Assembly: GCA_004835665.1 (NCBI GenBank) | Contig: RBKR01000009.1 | Span: 1,550,001 to 1,614,000, forward strand | Origin: Phoma sp. XZ068 | Taxonomy: Eukaryota; Ascomycota; Dothideomycetes; Pleosporales; Didymellaceae | Direction: 5' to 3' | Length of the DNA: 64,000 nt | In this document: positions 10,698 through 21,453 of the stretch, piece after piece | How the letters are laid out: each line of letters opens with the position of its first letter | How positions within the stretch are numbered: position 1 is the first letter of the stretch | Made by a program: the position numbers and the translations under genes | The notes under the pieces: generated by a model | What the model was told of the DNA's origin: nothing | The model's input: only the letters and a program-made list of their open reading frames with translations | Database searches by the model: none

Positions 10698-11770
10698 TTA
10701 CATCTCAGCAAAGACCCAGCCGAAGAAACCAACAGCACCGGCGAGGAGAACGGCGGGTGCGTTGACGACAGCAGCGCCGGTGAACTCGGGTGGAGCGGGC
10801 TTGGGAGATGAAGGAGGCGAAACCGGAGGAGATACAGGAGGAGAGACCGGAGGAGAGACCGGAGGAGAGACCGGAGGAGAGACCGGAGGAGAGACAGGAG
10901 GAGAGACAGGAGGAGAAACCGGTGGGGATACAGGAGGAGAAACCGGGGGAGAGACAGGAGGAGAGACGGGAGGAGAGACGGGAGGAGAGACGGGAGGAGA
11001 GACGGGAGGAGAGACGGGAGGAGTGCTGCCTGGAACCTTGACGGTGTTGGTGATCTTGCTGGTAGATGTGACAGTCGTAGTACCATTGTTGGGAGGAACG
11101 GGAGGAGCAGTGCAGTGGGCCTTGCAAGAGGTGACAGTGATAGTGCTGGTCGTCGAGGTGACCTTGCCGTGCGTAGTGATGGGGCAGACGGTGGTGGTGG
11201 TGTAAGTGGTCAACTCCTGGGTCTTGTTTCCAGTGGGGTAGGGCGTAGGAATGACGGTCACATAAGGAGGGTACGGCTTGGGGGCACCGCAAACCTCCTT
11301 CTCGTGGGCAATGTAGATGTCGTATTCACCCGGGGTGCAGCTCTTGCTGACCTTGCCGGCGACATCCTTGTGGTGCACCTCATCGCAGATGCAAGCAAAG
11401 TCGCAAGGGCTGCACTTGCTGGTGGAGATGGCCTCGAAGACATGGGTTTGCTGCGAGTTTGTCAGATTGATATTTCAGCTGTTGGGTATAATAATCTACT
11501 TACGACACACTGAGGAAGCTTTTGGATTACACCAATGATATCATGGTCGCACTTCTTAGTAGGATAGGAGCTGTGGTGAGCAGTGACATAGGATGTCAAA
11601 GTCAGCGCCGAAGTGACGTAGGTAGTGGTAGTGGAAGGCATCGTGATATTGCCCGGCGTGTAAATAGGAGGAGGAATTGGCGTATACACGGGAGGCGGAT
11701 TAGGCGTGTAGACGGGAGGAGCCACAGGAGTGTAGGCTGGGTAGATGATGGACGAAACTTGGTAGGCCAT
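10698..11770 (-). CDS. CFEM-domain protein with Pro/Ser repeat and GPI-type tail
   Basis: CFEM proteins are fungal cell-wall or membrane proteins, several of which bind haem. Exons are 11770-11504 and 11450-10698 (intron 11451-11503), 339 residues. The CFEM core has eight cysteines in order: KKC, PQC, SKC, SPC, FAC, CIC, KSC and EVC. The Asp of CDFACIC is at the usual haem-ligand position. After it come Thr-rich stretches, about 17 PPVS units coded by a 12-bp minisatellite, and a hydrophobic C-terminus suited to GPI attachment. The N-terminus is odd: MAYQVSSIIYPAYTP followed by Pro/Tyr repeats (YTPNPPPVYTPIPPP) has no signal peptide. A TATATAA box near 11880 places transcription start shortly upstream, so a hidden signal exon is unlikely. 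The route to the surface is therefore unclear. Confidence 0.75.
10813..11025. repeat. 12-bp minisatellite within the CFEM gene
   Basis: Roughly 17-18 tandem copies of a 12-bp unit (plus-strand consensus GGAGGAGAGACC) with small variations. Read on the minus strand each unit codes PPVS. The array keeps frame, so copy-number change would lengthen or shorten the stalk of the protein without breaking it. Confidence 0.9.
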
Positions 11771-12325
11771 CTTGAAAGATTTATAGTCTGCTTTGAACTG
11801 AGAACGAACGTGTGTATGTTCAAATGCAGATGTTAAGTGACAGATGCTCGCCCAAATTCCGCTTCGGTACACGCATTATATAGAAGAATGTTTCGCACCA
11901 ACCTCGCCTCGACCGTTTGCGACATCTGCTAGTGTTTCCAACAGACTCATGGTGACGAGCAATTGTAAAAATAACTGGTACACGCATCCGGAAGACGTCT
12001 TTGTTTGAAGTTGAGCACTCTGGAGTTTCCTGGGTCGATGTTGCGCCGCCGGATTCGGCCAATACTGAGGAATGTAACCACCACCAATAGAAACTCGTGC
12101 GCAAAACTTAGTTGCTGTCGGATTGGACGCAATTGGGAAAGTTTTTGGCCGAATTCCCGAAGTGATGAGGCGCAAAAAGTGGCATAGTCTGCGGCTTCGC
12201 TGCTCCTGCACCCAAAGCAGCCTCGCAGCTTGGCGGCCAGTCCCGCTGCGTACTGTTGAAAGGCACTTGAGCACACATCTGCGAGAGTGTAACATCGGAA
12301 ATGGCTGATTGTGTGGGGTGTGCTA
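11771..12325. other. Intergenic region with CFEM gene promoter
   Basis: A TATATAA element on the minus strand at about 11877-11884 lies about 110 bases before the CFEM gene start codon. Otherwise only overlapping short ORFs in several frames are seen, and none is supported. Confidence 0.5.
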
Positions 12326-12736
12326 TCATGGACTGCTGGTCTCGTGGGGTATTGGCGACGGACTGCGAGCAAGCAGTGTCGTCATATCCACTGGACCTTG
12401 CCTCTCTTCAGCCCTGTCTAACCATCCGACGATGCGCGCAACGTCTCTGATCTCATAGTAGCACTCATAGTGTTCTTTCGCATACCGTATTGCACGTGAG
12501 CGGCCGTCTATGGCATCGGGCTCGGGATCTGGCTGATTAGCTAGAAGGTTCTCGTAGTAATTGTTGAAGTACTGCCGGTCACCCAGTCGGTGCCGCATTG
12601 GGTTCTTCTCCATGTACTCTCTGTACCGGTACGCTAGAGCGTATGGATCTCGTCGAAGCAACCTAGCCTTCTCTTCTTCGCGGAGTCTCCGCACGCATTT
12701 TCGGGGAACATAGGAGTCGTCTGTGTCGCTGGACAT
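12326..12736 (-). CDS. Hypothetical 136-residue protein
   Basis: I do not recognise this family. The frame is open further upstream, but ATG at 12736 (MSSDTDDSYVPRKC) is the most plausible start, as the upstream part looks like promoter sequence. The product is hydrophilic and charged, rich in Arg, Glu and Tyr (EEEKARLLRRDPYALAYRYR, then RQYFNNYYENLL), with no signal peptide or membrane segment. The C-terminus is SPSPIPHETSSP. A short helical, possibly nuclear protein is possible, but this is inference. It lies between the CFEM gene and RPL7. Confidence 0.4.
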   Translation of the reverse strand: MSSDTDDSYVPRKCVRRLREEEKARLLRRDPYALAYRYREYMEKNPMRHRLGDRQYFNNYYENLLANQPDPEPDAIDGRSRAIRYAKEHYECYYEIRDVARIVGWLDRAEERQGPVDMTTLLARSPSPIPHETSSP

Positions 12737-13461
12737 TCTGAAGGTAGTTGTTGATGCGTGGAGAATGTTAGTGAGAAGGTTCAGGCTTGCTACTCTGTCG
12801 AGAGTGCGACAAAGCACATGTCTCTTTATCTGGCTGCTTGAGACCTGTACTAGCTGAACAGTTCTAATACCAAAGAACAATCGTTTTGCACATTGTGAAG
12901 TGAGACAAAACAAGTCTATTGACCCTGATGCCCTAATAAATGGAGTGAGAGTACCCATTTCGGCGACCGAGTGCTGTATAGAATCGTTTCGTGAGGTTAA
13001 ACAATGAAGGGCCCTCGAAGATGTATGTTAAGTAGTGCTCTTTATACCCCTCCAAGGAGGGCCTGTTCAGCAAAGCAGTATGAGGGTCTCTAAAGAAGGT
13101 TCTCCTTGGGCATTGAAAAGGTTACACAGCCTAATAGCCATGTGCGAGCGAATACATCGAGGTCATGAAGCCGTCAAGCTTCAGTGGTGAGGAGGTTTTT
13201 CCAAGGAGGTGCACATTCTCTTTGTAGGCACTGCGATTATTCAGGTATCATACTCCATCAAATTATAACCATCGGTCTAGGGACTATCGGCGTACAATGA
13301 TTGTGAGGTGTGAGAAAGTCGAGAGGCAGGCGCGACAGGGTCTCTGTGAGGCTTAGCGCGCCCCACACACTAGCGTCCCCGCTAGAGCTGTCGAACAAAA
13401 TTCGATCGAACTTTTTGCATTTCGACTTCGACGGCACGATACATTCGCACCGGACACCAAA
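12737..13461. other. Intergenic region upstream of RPL7
   Basis: RPL7 promoter and upstream flank, about 725 bases. I see no ORF with similarity, no tRNA and no snoRNA boxes. Confidence 0.5.
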
Positions 13462-14449
13462 ATGGCAGCCACGACCGTCCCGACACAAGACAACATCCTC
13501 GTCCCCGAGACGCTGCTGAAGAAGCGCAAGTCGCAAGAGAGGGCTCGCGAGGAGCGTGCTGTTGCGACAAAGGAGAAGCGAGGTACGCTGGCACCAAGTG
13601 CTATGGACAACCACGAGGAGCAGGCGGTCGCGATGATTCTAACTACCAACACATCGGCTAGCCTACGGGCAATGTTGCTGTCGTTAACCATCTTTCGGGA
13701 ATGATGCGATCGCCCCTCGTGGAGTTCATGGCACAGCTTACCACCCGAGCAATAGCTAACCATGAACAGACAAGAGCAAGAAGAAGCGCGAGGTCATCTT
13801 CCAGCGTGCTGAAAAGTACGTCAAGGAGTACCGCGATGCCGACCGCGAGAAGATCCGCCTGAAGCGTGAGGCCAAGAAGCAAAACGAGCTTCACGTCCCC
13901 GCCGAGTCGAAGCTTGCTTTCGTCGTCCGTATCAAGGGTATCAACAAGATTGATCCCAAGAAGCGCAAGACCCTGCAGCTGCTTCGCCTGTTGCAGATCA
14001 ACAACGGTGTCTTCATCAAGCTCACCAAGGCTACCTTGGAGATGCTGAAGATTGTCGAGCCGTTCGTTGCGTATGGTTACCCCAACCAGAAGTCCGTCCG
14101 CGAACTCATCTACAGTAAGTTGCTACCATCAGCACCTACATGATCCCTACTGACTCGCTTTGCAGAGCGTGGATACGGCAAAGTTGACAAGCAGCGCCTG
14201 CCGCTGACTGACAACGAGATCATCGAGGAGAACCTCGGAAAGTACGGAATGATCTGTATGGAGGATCTCATCCACGAGATCTACACCGTTGGCCCCAACT
14301 TCAAGCAGGCCTCGAACTTCTTGTGGCCATTCAAGCTGAACAGCCCCAACGGAGGCTTCCACAAGCGGAAGTTCAAGCACTTCATTGAGGGTGGTGACCT
14401 GGGCAACCGGGAAGACCACATCAACGAGTTGATTAGGCAGATGAACTAG
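13462..14449 (+). CDS. RPL7: 60S ribosomal protein L7 (uL30)
   Basis: uL30 is a structural protein of the large ribosomal subunit. Exons are 13462-13582, 13770-14114 and 14166-14449, giving 249 residues, the usual eukaryotic length. The basic N-terminal arm (LLKKRKSQERAREERA, then KSKKKREVIFQRAEKYVKEY) precedes the uL30 core FVVRIKGINKIDPKKRKTLQ and LRLLQINNGVFIKL. The eukaryotic C-terminal part (RGYGKVDKQRLPLTDNEII, GKYGMICMEDLIHEIYTVG) is intact. The first intron (13583-13769) is long for this genome at 187 nt; I looked for C/D box motifs of a hosted snoRNA and found no convincing pair. Confidence 0.97.
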
Positions 14450-17152
14450 ATACGATATGTAAGGGCGTTTGTGTGTGGAGTTGTGCATGTGTTTCATGCC
14501 AGCAGCAATTGGTTTGGTCGGATATACCATGGGATTATGCATTGCAGCGGCGTTAGGGAATGGATTTCACGGCAAGGGCCAAAAAGGGTCGACATAACGA
14601 CTTCACGTGCAACTGGCATGAATGAAATTTAAGCATTTCTGGTTTCGCCTGCCTCATGTGGCACCGAAACACCACATCACTCATTTTTGGAATGGCGGAT
14701 CCCGCATGGGTGCGACACCAGTGATATGCTCTCGCAACACCTGCTCGACGCCTGCTCGACGGAGTTACAACGGTCGTGACCCCTTGCGCGGCAAGCCAGG
14801 CACCGAAATATTCGCAACACTCGTTGTCATGGCGGTCAGGAATGTGACATTTCAAAACGCAGCACACGGCACGACGTCTCCAGGCGGACACAATGGACTG
14901 CTGCCTGCCGAAAAAAAAGGTGACGGTTGCGAGCCATGACTGGCAATGTTTGACGTTGAGCTCAACACCAATAGGTGACGATGGTCTGCTTGGAGTGGGA
15001 TGCAAGCCAGTGAGATGTGGAAGCGTGCGGAAAGGTACGGTGTATGACGCCCACCAGCATGTTCGACTTGTTTGCCGCCGATAATCACCTGCGGGCACAC
15101 GGCTGCACTCGTGTTTGATTTTGGTCGATTTGCAGAGGCCAGGCTGACCGGACGAGTGTCACCCCTCACCACAAGTGCTGCACGCAGTCGGCGCCGGTGT
15201 TGACGGTGACCCCCGCCCAGGTGGAGTCGAGAAGATGTGAGCAAGGCCTGACAGGCTTCGCTCCCTTGGGCCAGAAGGCCGCGGGATCCATTTGGCTCCA
15301 ACTCCGACATCGTCGAGGGCGGGCTACGGCCAGAAACGGGACCTGAACTGCTCATGCGGCCACGAGATGCACGCACGCATGTCTAGCACAATTTTCACGC
15401 GGGCGAGGGCCCAGCGGAGCCTCGAGAGGGACAGTGATGAGGGCGCGCACGCGTTGTCGCGGGCGCTGCTGGCTCCGATTGCAATATGTTTCTCGTCTAC
15501 ACGGACCGCATCTATTTATGAGGGCTCAAGCACGGGCAGGCGATTCGCATCGAAGGGTGCTGCCCTGGGGCGCAGATGACAATTACCATTGCTGTCGAGG
15601 CGGAGCGCTCCTGTAAGCCGGCTGCTGCATGCCTTGGCCCGGCTGGAGGGCCAGTGAAAAGGATGGGGACGGCAGCCGGTTTCCACGGAGAGGAGGCGAC
15701 AAGAGCAGCCCCTACGATACGTGGCTCCTCCAAGGGCTGGTCAGAGGGTGGTCCCTGGAACCGTTCATTGGATTGCGCTTCGGGGTGTGCAGCAATTTGT
15801 GCCTGACGACGCAGCCAGTGCAGCGGTGCTGAGCACAGAGTCATGAATGGCTCGCCGAGCGCGCTTTGCGGCCGGCGAGGGTGGTGGTGGGCTAGACTGC
15901 ATGTGGCAGAGTTTTCACGAGCGCACGGCAGGTGAGTGGCCAGCTAATGAACGATTATTACGCAGACGCGATGGGGCCTGTGCTGGGGTGCGAGGCGTGC
16001 ACACGCCTGCGAGGGCTTGTTGGCGTCGACGAGGAACGGGCTCGTCGACGGCCCCTTCGCTAAACGGCCACGGCCGGGCAACCAGAGCACATTGCCAGCG
16101 AGCCGTGTGCATCCCTTCTCTTCACCTCTCCACCGCTCCCATCCTCACCCTCCCCTCCCCCAAACCTTCCAGGTTGCAGGCGCTGCTCGAAGCGACTCTC
16201 GCCGCTGAGCCATTTGCTGTTTCGCACGCAACAGCCGGGCTGACTTGACCGTCCACACGCAGCCAGCGCACGCTCGGGCATCCCTACACGCCTCCGGAAC
16301 CACGGCTGTCCCGCTGTCCAGCACCGCATCACCTTTGCCCGGTGACTGCCTTCCGCCGCAGTTGACGTCGTCTCTCGCGCAAACTCCCACAGGCTGTGCT
16401 GCGCTCACGCCCGTGTTTGTTCGACCTGCCACCGCCGACGAACGCCCCATCCTGGTTCGCTGGTCACCGCCCCCAATCAAGTTTTCTTGAACGACATCCA
16501 CCTCGTTGGCTCGTTCATCGTCAACCACCTTGCGCTTGCTTTTCTCGCCTCGGTTTTGGCCTGTACTGCATCTCGGTTTCGGTTGCGAGCGTTGCTCTTT
16601 CTTTTTTCCGTCCTCTAGGTCGCGCCTTCCTCTCAAGATCCCACCCACCGGTTGCTCACCTGCAACCCGCAACGACCTCGCATCACCGCGGCGATCTATT
16701 CACTTAGACCTCGCCCTCATCGCGTTTCAGCACGTCACACGCGCTTCGACTGCCCCAGTCCTCAACGCACACATCGCGTCGCCTATTTGTGGTCCCAGCT
16801 GCGACACCACACCTACCGACGTCACCCCGGCCGCGCTCTCTCACGTCGACGACTACCCTTGTCTGTCTGAGACATTATTGCTAGTACTCCTCGACGTTTG
16901 TCTTGATTGCTCCGTACCGCAACACCACATATCATTTGCGACAACTCTCCTTTGTGCATGACCGGAGTCTTTTAGAGCATCGTCAAGCTCACAACAGAGC
17001 TCGCGCTCACCACCCTCCGGCGGCATCGAACGAAGAGACTGTACGTCACACCACTGCGACAACGCACATCACCTTACTGGCGAACAATCTTGCTAACAAC
17101 GCACGCAGGTTACCCTCAGTCTCTCGTTCTCCTCTCCCACCCCAGCGTCAAC
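14450..17152. other. 2.7 kb leader and promoter region of the cyclin gene
   Basis: The longest gene-free stretch of the window. The half nearest the cyclin (about 16.1-17.15 kb) is pyrimidine-rich on the plus strand with many CTCC and CACC runs, typical of fungal promoters and 5' leaders. A good 5' UTR intron sits at 17041-17108 (GTACGT...GCTAAC...GCAG), ending 44 bases before the start codon. Several short ORFs with ATG occur upstream. None resembles a known protein. Confidence 0.6.
17041..17108 (+). promoter_or_regulatory. Probable 5' UTR intron of the cyclin gene
   Basis: GTACGT donor, GCTAAC branch site and GCAG acceptor, 68 nt, immediately upstream of the cyclin start codon. Inferred from signals only. 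Confidence 0.6.
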
Positions 17153-18493
17153 ATGCCGTCCTTCTACCCCAGGCACCAGATGCCTCGCCAGCCGTACACA
17201 CCCCCAGAGTTTGTGCCTAGTTATCACTCCTCCTGCGGAGGCATGCCCTACCAGCACAACGCCTACTCTGGCCAGGCAACGGCCCGCCAACAGGACGACT
17301 ACGACTATGCCGACCGTTACAGCCAGCTCGCCATGGCCATGCCACCCATGTACCCGCAGGCTGGCACCTACATGAGCCACGCTCCTCCCAGTCTCCCACC
17401 ACCGAGCTCGTTCTACGACGCAGGCAACACTCTGCCGCCCATGCGCACCCACGAGCAGGCCATACAGCAGCAGCAGCGCGCGCAAGAGTACAACCAGCGC
17501 GCCCAGCAGCCTGCAAAGGAAGAAAAGCCCGTCGGTGGCGTATCGGCCAAGTTGGACTATGACATGGATGTCATGACTGACTTTGTCCGCGATATGGCAT
17601 TGCAGCTCATCACTCCAGGACGCATGGAGCCCACCTCCTTCCGCAAGTGGGTGTACCAGGTCCTTTGCGCTACCAGACTGCCGTCTGCCACCATCGTGCT
17701 CAGCATGTCGTATCTTTCCATTAGGATGCCCATGCTGGCCCATGAGCCCAAGACCGATACTCACCTCTTCCGCCTCCTTACCATTGCGTTGGTGCTTGGC
17801 AGCAAATTCTTGGACGACAACACTTTCATCAACCGCTCATGGTCAGAGGTCAGCGGCATCAGGGTCGACGAGCTGAACAGGCTGGAGATGGAGTGGCTCA
17901 ACGCCATTGACTACAAGCTCCACCGTGATGCGACAGAGCACCAGGGCTGGAACACTTGGTCAGAGAACTGGAAGGAATACCAGACTCGCGCCAGCCGCAG
18001 CAGCAAGCTCAGCCCCATCGACACCTCGATGCATCGTCGCTCCTACAATGCGAACAAGCCGCTTCCTCCCCTGCCTATGCAGCAGTCCTACCAGCCCCCC
18101 GCGTACGAGTCCGCACCCAAGTCTGCTATGTCTTCGTACAGTTACGGTGGATACGCTCAGTACGACCCTTGGAGATCGTCGGACCACTCTCCCGCATCTG
18201 CACCAACCACAGGACCCACCACCCCGGAGTACTATGGTGCGACCGGACCCTGGGCTCCCGCTGAGGGCTACTCGCGTCGCACCATGTTCGGCTTCCCACC
18301 CCTGTCTCAGCCAGCCCACACCCAGCACCACCACCAGCAGTCGACCAATTACGGCGCCACTGCTTACCAGTCGCAGTATAACGCATCTGCCTGGAACCAG
18401 CACGGTGTGAACTGTGGCTGCATGTACTGCGCGCAGAGGCACCAGCCGTACTTCATGGCTCCTGGCTTTGGTCCTCAGGCCATCACTGCCTAA
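17153..18493 (+). CDS. Clg1-like cyclin (Pho80/PCL-type cyclin box)
   Basis: The 446-residue intronless product has a central cyclin box at about 138-255 (DVMTDFVRDMALQLITPGR, FRKWVYQVLCATRLPSATIVLSMSYL, LVLGSKFLDDNTFINRSWSEVSGI, LEMEWLNAIDYKLH). Such cyclins bind Pho85-family kinases, or Pef1 in fission yeast, and act in growth or nutrient control. Flanks are disordered: Pro/Tyr/Gln-rich N-terminus, and a Ser/Tyr/His-rich C-terminus with HTQHHHQQS and a CGCMYCAQRHQPYFM end. That domain order matches yeast Clg1. ATG at 17153 is chosen because it directly follows the 5' UTR intron; the open frame upstream has no ATG. Confidence 0.8.
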   Translation: MPSFYPRHQMPRQPYTPPEFVPSYHSSCGGMPYQHNAYSGQATARQQDDYDYADRYSQLAMAMPPMYPQAGTYMSHAPPSLPPPSSFYDAGNTLPPMRTHEQAIQQQQRAQEYNQRAQQPAKEEKPVGGVSAKLDYDMDVMTDFVRDMALQLITPGRMEPTSFRKWVYQVLCATRLPSATIVLSMSYLSIRMPMLAHEPKTDTHLFRLLTIALVLGSKFLDDNTFINRSWSEVSGIRVDELNRLEMEWLNAIDYKLHRDATEHQGWNTWSENWKEYQTRASRSSKLSPIDTSMHRRSYNANKPLPPLPMQQSYQPPAYESAPKSAMSSYSYGGYAQYDPWRSSDHSPASAPTTGPTTPEYYGATGPWAPAEGYSRRTMFGFPPLSQPAHTQHHHQQSTNYGATAYQSQYNASAWNQHGVNCGCMYCAQRHQPYFMAPGFGPQAITA

Positions 18494-19881
18494 GCGATGC
18501 ATCCGTTACGACGCCTTCATCTTCTTCATTACATATTCAACGCTCGACTTCACCTCGACGCTCTGTTTGTTCAAAAGTTTCTGTTCTCTTCCGCACTGCC
18601 ATTCGGTCCACTGTCCGGACCTCGCCGGTCACCGAATATACGTTCGTCGCATCCACCTCGAGTCCGCCTTGACCGACTCGCATGGCCCTCAATTCTCGGC
18701 GCGCAGAGTTTTGCCTCCGCCATCTGCACGCATATCGGCGCCATCCCGGATCTAACGAAAAACGCATACACCACTTGCGATCATATTGCATGATAGATTT
18801 CCCATCTTGTCGACCTGACGGGTCTTGTTCTTTTGTTTTCTCTCCTTGTCTCCTGTTCTAGACATCGGCTTGTTCTGGTATTGGGCGCACGTACAGCGAA
18901 ATTGCGGGATTCGGCGTTTTTCTTTGGCCTGCGTGCCACAAGCAACGGTTTCTGGGTTTGGTTGGCTACATCTGCCGCTTCTAGCGCGACCTTTGTGCAG
19001 CCTTTTCTTCATGATTGTCTTTACTGTTCACTTCGGAGGACTCATTTGCGTTTAATGGTTTCTTCTGCGAGGCTGGCTCTGGTAGCACAACCTGCCGCTT
19101 CTCGCTCGGCCTTCGACATCCACAGTTCTCTGGTAGGACATCTGTCCTGCATCACCGAGACCATCGAAGGCCTTTCATGTTCCCGGTTACGACATTTCTT
19201 TCGATCGTCGCCTTCCGAGCCGGGTGTAATTAATGGCATCAGATCTACGACGGGCGTTCTTTCATTGCGCGGCGGAAAACACATTTCTTCAGGGCTCCAG
19301 ATACCACATAGCATAGTTTCGGGCGACAGGCAAAGACCTGTTAGTGTATTACTGCGGCAAAAGCAGAGTCCTGATAGTAACATCAAAATACGAAAAAAAG
19401 AGATCGGAAAGCGGCAATGCCGCGAGGAACAGACATCTTCTTTGCACTTGTGAATCGTTACAGCTTAATCCATGCGACCATCAATGTACTGAAATATTGG
19501 GTGGTCAGACAAGACATGAACGCAGGCAACCACATTGATCGACTTGTGCATCGCTGAACGCCAGCGTCAGCACTGCCTCAACACTGCACACCCTCAAAGC
19601 ACATGACGCATGCTGCCCTGGTTGCGCTAGCAGCATGTCGGACAAAGAGACAGACCGCTTCCGTGGGCAACGTCTAGAAGCCCCGACCGATGATTCAATA
19701 GTCAGCCAATCACAGACACGCAATCATTGGTCGGACGACTTTCTCCCCACGTCAGCACTTAACTCCGTCGAGATGCATTTGCTCCGCGAGCGCGTTCCTG
19801 TTGGCGCAAAGGATGCGACGCGTTGGAATTCCACCTTCCGCTACTTAGTCCGTCTTGGAGCCTGCATTGAGGCCTTACAGC
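18494..19881. other. Intergenic region with CCAAT box
   Basis: 3' flank of the cyclin gene and promoter of the NAPE-PLD gene. A CCAAT box lies at 19706-19710, about 170 bases before the next start codon. No gene is supported, although an ORF at 19635-19913 has a chance transposase-like phrase (see rejected items). Confidence 0.5.
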
Positions 19882-21313
19882 ATGTCGCTGCGGTCGTTCA
19901 GGCGGTTCATTAATAAAGCAATCGCACACCGGAACACCCGGAGTAGCGCTAAGCAACCAGCTGGACCTTTCTGGCAGACACCACAATTCAGCACGACAGC
20001 CAAGATGAGTTCGATTGGCGGGGCTTCGATAATCGCGGGCTTGTATGCTGCCGTGAGTAATCCTGCGCAGGTGCTGTCGCAGCCAGAGGACGCAAAGGAT
20101 AAGAAGCACCATTTGAAGAATGGGAAGGGGTTTACGAATCCGTGGGAGAGTTATAAGGAGTTGAGCGGGCCGAGTATTGCCTGGGGGATACTTTCGTACG
20201 TAGCAGAACTGTTGTTACACGTGAGTAGGGCTGATACTATACAGACGCAAATTCACCGGCAAAGCAAACACACCAGATACCACACCACCAACTGTGCCTA
20301 TTCGAAAACCTACGTTCCTCCCTACTCGCGAAACCCCCAAGCTGAGAGCTACATGGCTTGGCCATGCGTGTTACTATGTCGAGTTCCCCGGTGGTCTGCG
20401 CGTGTTGTTTGACCCGGTGTTTGAAGATTGCTGCTCCCCGATCAACATCAAGAGCTTGAAGCGCTTCACGCCGCCGCCATGCGAGCTGGAGGACCTGCCG
20501 GCCGTTGATATTGTGGTGATTAGCCACAACCACTACGACCACCTCAGCTACCCCACGATCCAGCGACTGCTGAAGAAGTTTCCCTCAGCGCACTACTTCG
20601 CGCCGCTGGGCAACAAGAAGTGGTTCGAGGACAGCGGCGTCAAGGCCGTCACAGAACTCGACTGGTGGGAATCGCGAGAAATTTCTCTCTCCAACATCTC
20701 CCTAGACTCCACAAGCCAAAAGGGCTCCATATCCGTAGACAAAGACAACACAACACCCACCTCCTCCGCAGCGAAACCCACCATCACAGCGACCATCTCC
20801 GCCCTCCCCTGCCAACACGTCTCAGCACGCACCCCCTTCGACAAATGCCGCACCCTCTGGTCCTCCTGGAGCGTCACCTCATCTGGCTCCTCCGTCTACT
20901 TCGCCGGCGACACAGGGTACCGCACCGTGCCCTCCCTCCCCGAAGGAACCGACGACTACGGCCCGGACTTTGCACACCTCCCCATCTGCCCCGCCTTCGC
21001 ACAAATCGGCACCCACCGCGGCCCGTTTGATCTCGGACTTATTCCCATCGGAGCGTATGCGCCCCGTTGGCTGTTTAGCGCAATGCATGCGTGTCCGAAG
21101 GATAGTGTTAATATTTTCGTTGATACGAAGTGTAAGAGTGCGCTTGGGATGCATTGGGGGACGTGGGTGTTGACGGAGGAGGATGTTATGGAGCCGCCGA
21201 GGAAGCTGGAGGAGGCGTTGGTTTGGAAGGGGGTGGAGGGGGGGAGGTTTGGGGTTTGTGATATTGGTGAGAGTAGGGAGTTTGAGAGTGGGGAGGGGGG
21301 GAAGTCTGGATAG
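19882..21313 (+). CDS. NAPE-hydrolysing phospholipase D, Fmp30-like
   Basis: This metallo-beta-lactamase-fold enzyme cleaves N-acylphosphatidylethanolamines to N-acylethanolamides and phosphatidic acid. Yeast Fmp30 is the mitochondrial inner-membrane homologue. Exons are 19882-20195 and 20245-21313 (intron 20196-20244), 460 residues. Dinuclear metal ligands are visible: SHNHYDHLSY near residues 198-207 (HxHxDH), a later His in SALPCQHVSA, the Asp of YFAGDTGYR, and LGMHWGTW. The LGHACYYVEF and FDPVFEDCCSP segments fit the NAPE-PLD subfamily. The N-terminus (MSLRSFRRFINKAIAHRN...) is basic and amphipathic, as in mitochondrial presequences, followed by a hydrophobic stretch SIIAGLYAAV. Codon use past 21050 shifts toward GT-rich triplets, and the C-terminal tail is Gly/Glu-rich. 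Confidence 0.88.
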
Positions 21314-21330
21314 ATAGATAGATAGATAGA
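21308..21330. repeat. (GATA)n microsatellite
   Basis: Five to six GATA units overlapping the stop codon of the NAPE-PLD gene. Confidence 0.9.
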
Positions 21331-21453
21331 TGAGGAGTTGTGAGGGTGTTGATTATTTTCTGATGGAGGGGTTGGTGGGTACGATACACATATTTCTATT
21401 CTACACACATATTCTAATATCATACAACAACACACCTACCTCATCTTCATCTA

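Noticed and set aside
10813..11025. Regular short repeats as a CRISPR array
   Set aside because: The 12-bp units are contiguous, without spacers, and code PPVS in frame in a eukaryotic gene.
10790..11205. Plus-strand ORFs coding Glu/Arg or Gly/Glu/Thr repeats
   Set aside because: Antisense readings of the 12-bp minisatellite in the CFEM gene.
13583..13769. Long first intron of RPL7 as a possible snoRNA host
   Set aside because: No convincing C box/D box pair with a terminal stem could be found by eye.
19635..19913. ORF with the phrase KDATRWNSTFRYL, reminiscent of hAT transposases
   Set aside because: Only one short phrase matches, no other transposase block or terminal repeats are seen, and the ORF overlaps the NAPE-PLD start.
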